Below, in pieces: positions 5,603 through 7,043 of a DNA stretch of 7,043 nt (its first letter is position 1; each line of letters starts with the position of its first letter). This DNA is from JBJSXF01 sp046086225 (GTDB lineage: Bacteria > Actinomycetota > Acidimicrobiia > IMCC26256 > PALSA-610). A program made the position numbers and the translations under genes. Location: contig JBJSXF010000060.1 of assembly GCA_046086225.1 (NCBI GenBank), forward strand, positions 1-7,043. The letters are read 5' to 3'. The notes beneath the pieces were generated by a model. The model was not told the origin of the DNA, searched no databases, and worked only from the letters and a program-made list of their open reading frames with translations.

Positions 5603-6019
5603 TCACCCGCCCCGCAACGCGGCGAACTCGGCGTGGCCGAGTGCGAACCCGGCGATGCCCCAACCGCCGTCGACGGCTTCGTTGAGGATCACCCACGTCC
5701 GCCCCGCGATCGCCGGATCCCCGACCAGGTCGGCCACCGCCCGTGTGGCCTCCTCCACGAAGCCGAGCTGCCCCGCTCGGTCGAGCCCGCCGGGAGGCGT
5801 CGTGACGTTCACTCTGACCGCTGCCGTCTGGCCCGCCTCGGCGGTTCGGATCGACGACGGCGGGAGCTCGTGGATGAACGCCGCCGTGTGCTCGCTGTAC
5901 GGGGGCGCGACCGGGTTGCCCTCCCAGCGCAGGAGGGCGTGGGTGAGGCGCTCGGCCAGCTCGGGAACCGCTTCGGCCGGGAGCAGCCCGGCGGGCAGGT
6001 GGACATCGATCATCGGCAT
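5603..6019 (-). CDS. Tautomerase-superfamily protein (long, 138-residue type)
   Basis: The protein begins MPMIDVHLPAG, so Pro2 becomes the N-terminal catalytic proline (Pro-1) after Met removal, the hallmark of 4-oxalocrotonate tautomerase relatives. At 138 residues it is about twice the 62-residue 4-OT subunit and belongs to the longer actinobacterial group. Family-like segments include HALLRWEGNP (27-36), TAAFIHELP (45-53), VRVNVTTPPG (68-77) and TWVILNEAVDGGWGIAGFAL, the last being a typical WVxxxEAxxGGWGIAGxA stretch. It is expected to interconvert keto and enol forms or act on a related carbonyl compound; the substrate is unknown. ATG 6019 is preceded by GGAGG with 6-nt spacing, a strong ribosome binding site. 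It is the first gene of the unit with the dehydrogenase and is driven from the promoter at 6056-6084, which overlaps two operator-like palindromes. Confidence 0.92.
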   Translation of the reverse strand: MPMIDVHLPAGLLPAEAVPELAERLTHALLRWEGNPVAPPYSEHTAAFIHELPPSSIRTAEAGQTAAVRVNVTTPPGGLDRAGQLGFVEEATRAVADLVGDPAIAGRTWVILNEAVDGGWGIAGFALGHAEFAALRGG

Positions 6020-6039
6020 CGGGAACCTCCGCGACCTAG

Positions 6040-6055
6040 TATGACGGACGTCATA
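6040..6055. promoter_or_regulatory. Operator site 1, perfect palindrome
   Basis: TATGACGGACGTCATA has perfect 7-bp arms around GA. It lies directly downstream of the predicted -10 of the tautomerase promoter, so a bound protein would block initiation. It shares the consensus TATGASGnnCGTCATA with the site at 6062-6081. The divergent TetR at 6084 is the likely binder, by position. Confidence 0.78.
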
Positions 6056-6084
6056 ACCCTAACTATGAGGATCGTCATAGTCAA
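6056..6084 (-). promoter_or_regulatory. Predicted promoter of the tautomerase-dehydrogenase operon
   Basis: On the minus strand TTGACT (complement of 6079-6084) and TAGGGT (complement of 6056-6061) are separated by exactly 17 bp, a good match to sigma-70-type -35 and -10 elements. Initiation would fall near 6049, giving a leader of about 30 bases that includes the GGAGG site. Operator 2 fills the spacer and operator 1 covers the start point. The call rests on the consensus match only. Confidence 0.6.
6062..6081. promoter_or_regulatory. Operator site 2, imperfect palindrome
   Basis: The arms ACTATGA (6062-6068) and TCATAGT (6075-6081) are inverted. The six central bases GGATCG pair except for one mismatch (G6069/G6074). 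The core TATGAGGATCGTCATA matches site 1 at all positions except C6045/G6069 and the two central bases. It ends two bases before the ATG of the TetR gene, so it would also control that gene. The centres of the two sites are 24 bp apart. Confidence 0.75.
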
Positions 6085-6659
6085 TGACCCGCCGTGACGT
6101 GAGACGAGAGATGATCCAGGGCACCGTCGATCTCCTGGCCGCCCACGGGGTCGCCGGCACGTCTTTCGCGCTCGTCGTCGCCGAAACCGACGCGCCGCGC
6201 GGGTCGATCTACCACCACTTCCCCGGCGGCAAGAACGAGCTCGTCGGTGAGGCGGTCACATCGGTCGGAGCCTCGGTGACCGCACTGATCGACGGCCTCG
6301 ACGCCCGGTCCCCCGCCGAGGTGGTCACCGCCTTCCTCGACGGCTGGCGCGCGCTGCTCACCGGGAGCGGCTTCGCCCGCGGCTGCGCGGTCGCGGCGGC
6401 CGGTCTGGGCGCGGACGACGTCGACGCGATCCGGACCGCGGCCGATGCCGCCTTCGACTCCTGGCGCGCCGCGCTCACCCAGGCGCTCGTGCGCAGCGGG
6501 CTCGACGGGAGCACGGCGAGCGACATTGCCGCGCTTTCGCTCGCCGCGGTCGAAGGGGCCCTCATCCTCGGTCGTGTCGCCCGGAGCGATGAGGTCTTCG
6601 ATGTGCTGCACCGCCAGCTCGTGCGCCTCGTCGACGACACCGCAGCGGGGGCACCATGA
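6084..6659 (+). CDS. TetR-family regulator, LmrA/YxaF-like
   Basis: This 191-residue protein has the helix-turn-helix at about 9-58: MIQGTVDLLAAHGVAGTSF, then ALVVAETDAPRGSIYHHFPG and GKNELVGEA. RGSIYHHFPGGKxEL is the form typical of LmrA/YxaF-type repressors. The C-terminal domain has GFARGCAVAAAG (95-106) and AAVEGALILGRVARSDE (154-170), both close to that subfamily. GC is followed by Ala where Pro is more usual. Members commonly repress neighbouring detoxification, efflux or oxidoreductase genes and respond to small aromatic ligands. Here the divergent gene is the tautomerase, and two matching palindromes occupy the 64-bp gap, so repression of that operon and of itself is the clear inference. 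ATG 6084 has only AGGA 12 bases upstream, inside operator 2; leaderless or weak translation is possible. ATG 6111 would cut helix 1 and is less likely. The stop overlaps the next gene by ATGA. Confidence 0.92.
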   Translation: MTRRDVRREMIQGTVDLLAAHGVAGTSFALVVAETDAPRGSIYHHFPGGKNELVGEAVTSVGASVTALIDGLDARSPAEVVTAFLDGWRALLTGSGFARGCAVAAAGLGADDVDAIRTAADAAFDSWRAALTQALVRSGLDGSTASDIAALSLAAVEGALILGRVARSDEVFDVLHRQLVRLVDDTAAGAP

Positions 6660-6943
6660 AGGTCCCGATCGAGAACGTCAACGTCCCGGGGCGGATCACG
6701 CACGTTGACGCCGAAAAGTACGCGGCGATGAGGCAGTCGATCTTGCGTGTCACTCCGAAGGCCCCACCCGGTCTGACCGCGGCCGAGATGATCGAGCGAG
6801 TCCGACCCCACCTCCCCGAGGAACTGTGGCCGAACGGCGAGAAGGTCGGATGGTGGCAGAAGACCGTGCAACTCGATCTGGAGGCGCGGGGACTGCTCGT
6901 TCGAGACACCGGGGCCAAGCCACTGCGGTGGCACCGCACCTGA
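6656..6943 (+). CDS. DUF6958-type conserved hypothetical protein
   Basis: This 95-residue protein starts at ATG 6656 inside the TetR stop (ATGA overlap), with GGGGG four bases upstream, so it is translated together with the regulator. The sequence IENVNVPGRITHVDAEKYAAM, then PPGLTAAEMIERVRPHLPEELWP, VGWWQKTVQLDLEARGLLVR and KPLRWHR, matches a small family I know as DUF6958. The conserved Trp pair, the LDLEARG helix and the RW near the end give the look of a winged-helix-like fold, which is my inference. The family has no established function. Its link to a LmrA-like regulator suggests a role in the same response, or it may simply be a passenger. No terminator is seen after it; 6944-6978 is a short gap containing CGATCG twice. 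Confidence 0.82.
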   Translation: MKVPIENVNVPGRITHVDAEKYAAMRQSILRVTPKAPPGLTAAEMIERVRPHLPEELWPNGEKVGWWQKTVQLDLEARGLLVRDTGAKPLRWHRT

Positions 6944-6978
6944 ACCAACGGACGATCGTGCGATCGACGGTGGAGTGG

Positions 6979-7043
6979 ATGAAGTTCACGGGCACCGTGC
7001 GGCTGTGGCCGGGAGAGAAACCTTGGCACTTCGAAAGCCTCCC
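6979..7043 (+). CDS. DUF1905-type protein, 5' end only
   Basis: ATG 6979 opens a frame that runs off the window after 21 codons: MKFTGTVRLWPGEKPWHFES and then LP. The pattern F-x-G-x-V-x-LWPGExxWHFxxLP is the start of DUF1905 proteins, small beta-rich proteins sometimes fused to a YdeI/OmpD-associated domain; no biochemical role is settled. GGTGGA lies just upstream as a possible ribosome binding site. It is 35 bases after the DUF6958 stop and on the same strand, so it may belong to the same transcript. Confidence 0.68.
   Translation, partial: MKFTGTVRLWPGEKPWHFESL

Noticed and set aside
4419..6044. 541-codon plus-strand open frame opposite the dehydrogenase and tautomerase
   Set aside because: It is His/Arg/Asp-rich low-complexity sequence from the complementary strand. 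The minus-strand genes carry full family motifs, ribosome binding sites and operon spacing.
6053..6066. Telomere-like CCCTAAC stretch
   Set aside because: It is a single unit created by the gap between two palindromes, not a repeat array.
6081..6611. 176-codon minus-strand frame opposite the LmrA-like TetR
   Set aside because: It is Gly/Glu/Arg-rich with no family similarity, and the plus strand has a textbook TetR.
1..7043. CRISPR arrays, tRNA or rRNA genes, insertion sequences, attachment sites
   Set aside because: I saw no regularly spaced direct repeats, cloverleaf, rRNA sequence, transposase or terminal inverted repeats. The toxin-antitoxin remnant is the only mobile-associated trace.

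Overview
The window is dense, GC-rich bacterial DNA. It looks like a free-living actinobacterium, perhaps of the Acidimicrobiia/Ilumatobacter type. That placement is an inference from the strong G/C third-position bias, the many TetR regulators, and the SDR, zinc-MDR and tautomerase enzymes; no rRNA or other marker gene is present.

Layout. (1) 1-289: the 3' end of a short-chain dehydrogenase on the + strand, then a hairpin at 389-420. (2) 449-1207 (-): a secreted six-cysteine protein of unknown family, divergent from a TetR regulator at 1251-1886 (+). (3) 1883-2144 (+): the wreck of a MazE/MazF-type toxin-antitoxin module. It has a 36-codon antitoxin tail overlapping a 54-codon MazF that keeps both ends but has lost its middle in frame. 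(4) 2054-3439 (-): one 461-residue protein carrying two complete TetR units in tandem. Its disordered C-terminus is read antisense through the mazF remnant, and a perfect 21-bp palindrome touches its start codon. (5) 3502-4557 (-): a PP-loop ATPase with a QueC-like four-cysteine cluster. Its 5' end abuts, out of frame, the first ~40 codons of a sulfotransferase (ATG at 4505), which looks like a second deletion scar. (6) 4554-6019 (-): a tautomerase and a zinc-dependent alcohol dehydrogenase two bases apart. Divergent from them is an LmrA/YxaF-like TetR at 6084-6659 (+), followed by a DUF6958 protein (ATGA overlap). (7) 6979-end (+): the start of a DUF1905-type protein.

The best-understood unit is (6). 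Between the tautomerase and the TetR gene lie two copies of the palindrome TATGASGnnCGTCATA, centred 24 bp apart. One sits in the spacer of a predicted sigma-70-type promoter (TTGACT-17-TAGGGT) and the other just after its -10 element. A TetR repressor that controls a tautomerase/dehydrogenase pair and itself is the natural reading, perhaps for handling a reactive carbonyl or ring-cleavage-like compound; the substrate cannot be read from the sequence.

The most unusual content is the tandem double-TetR protein with its own operator-like palindromes, and the two gene remnants (mini-MazF; sulfotransferase/PP-loop junction) that mark this stretch as an eroding accessory segment. I did not find a clearly new defence or mobile system.
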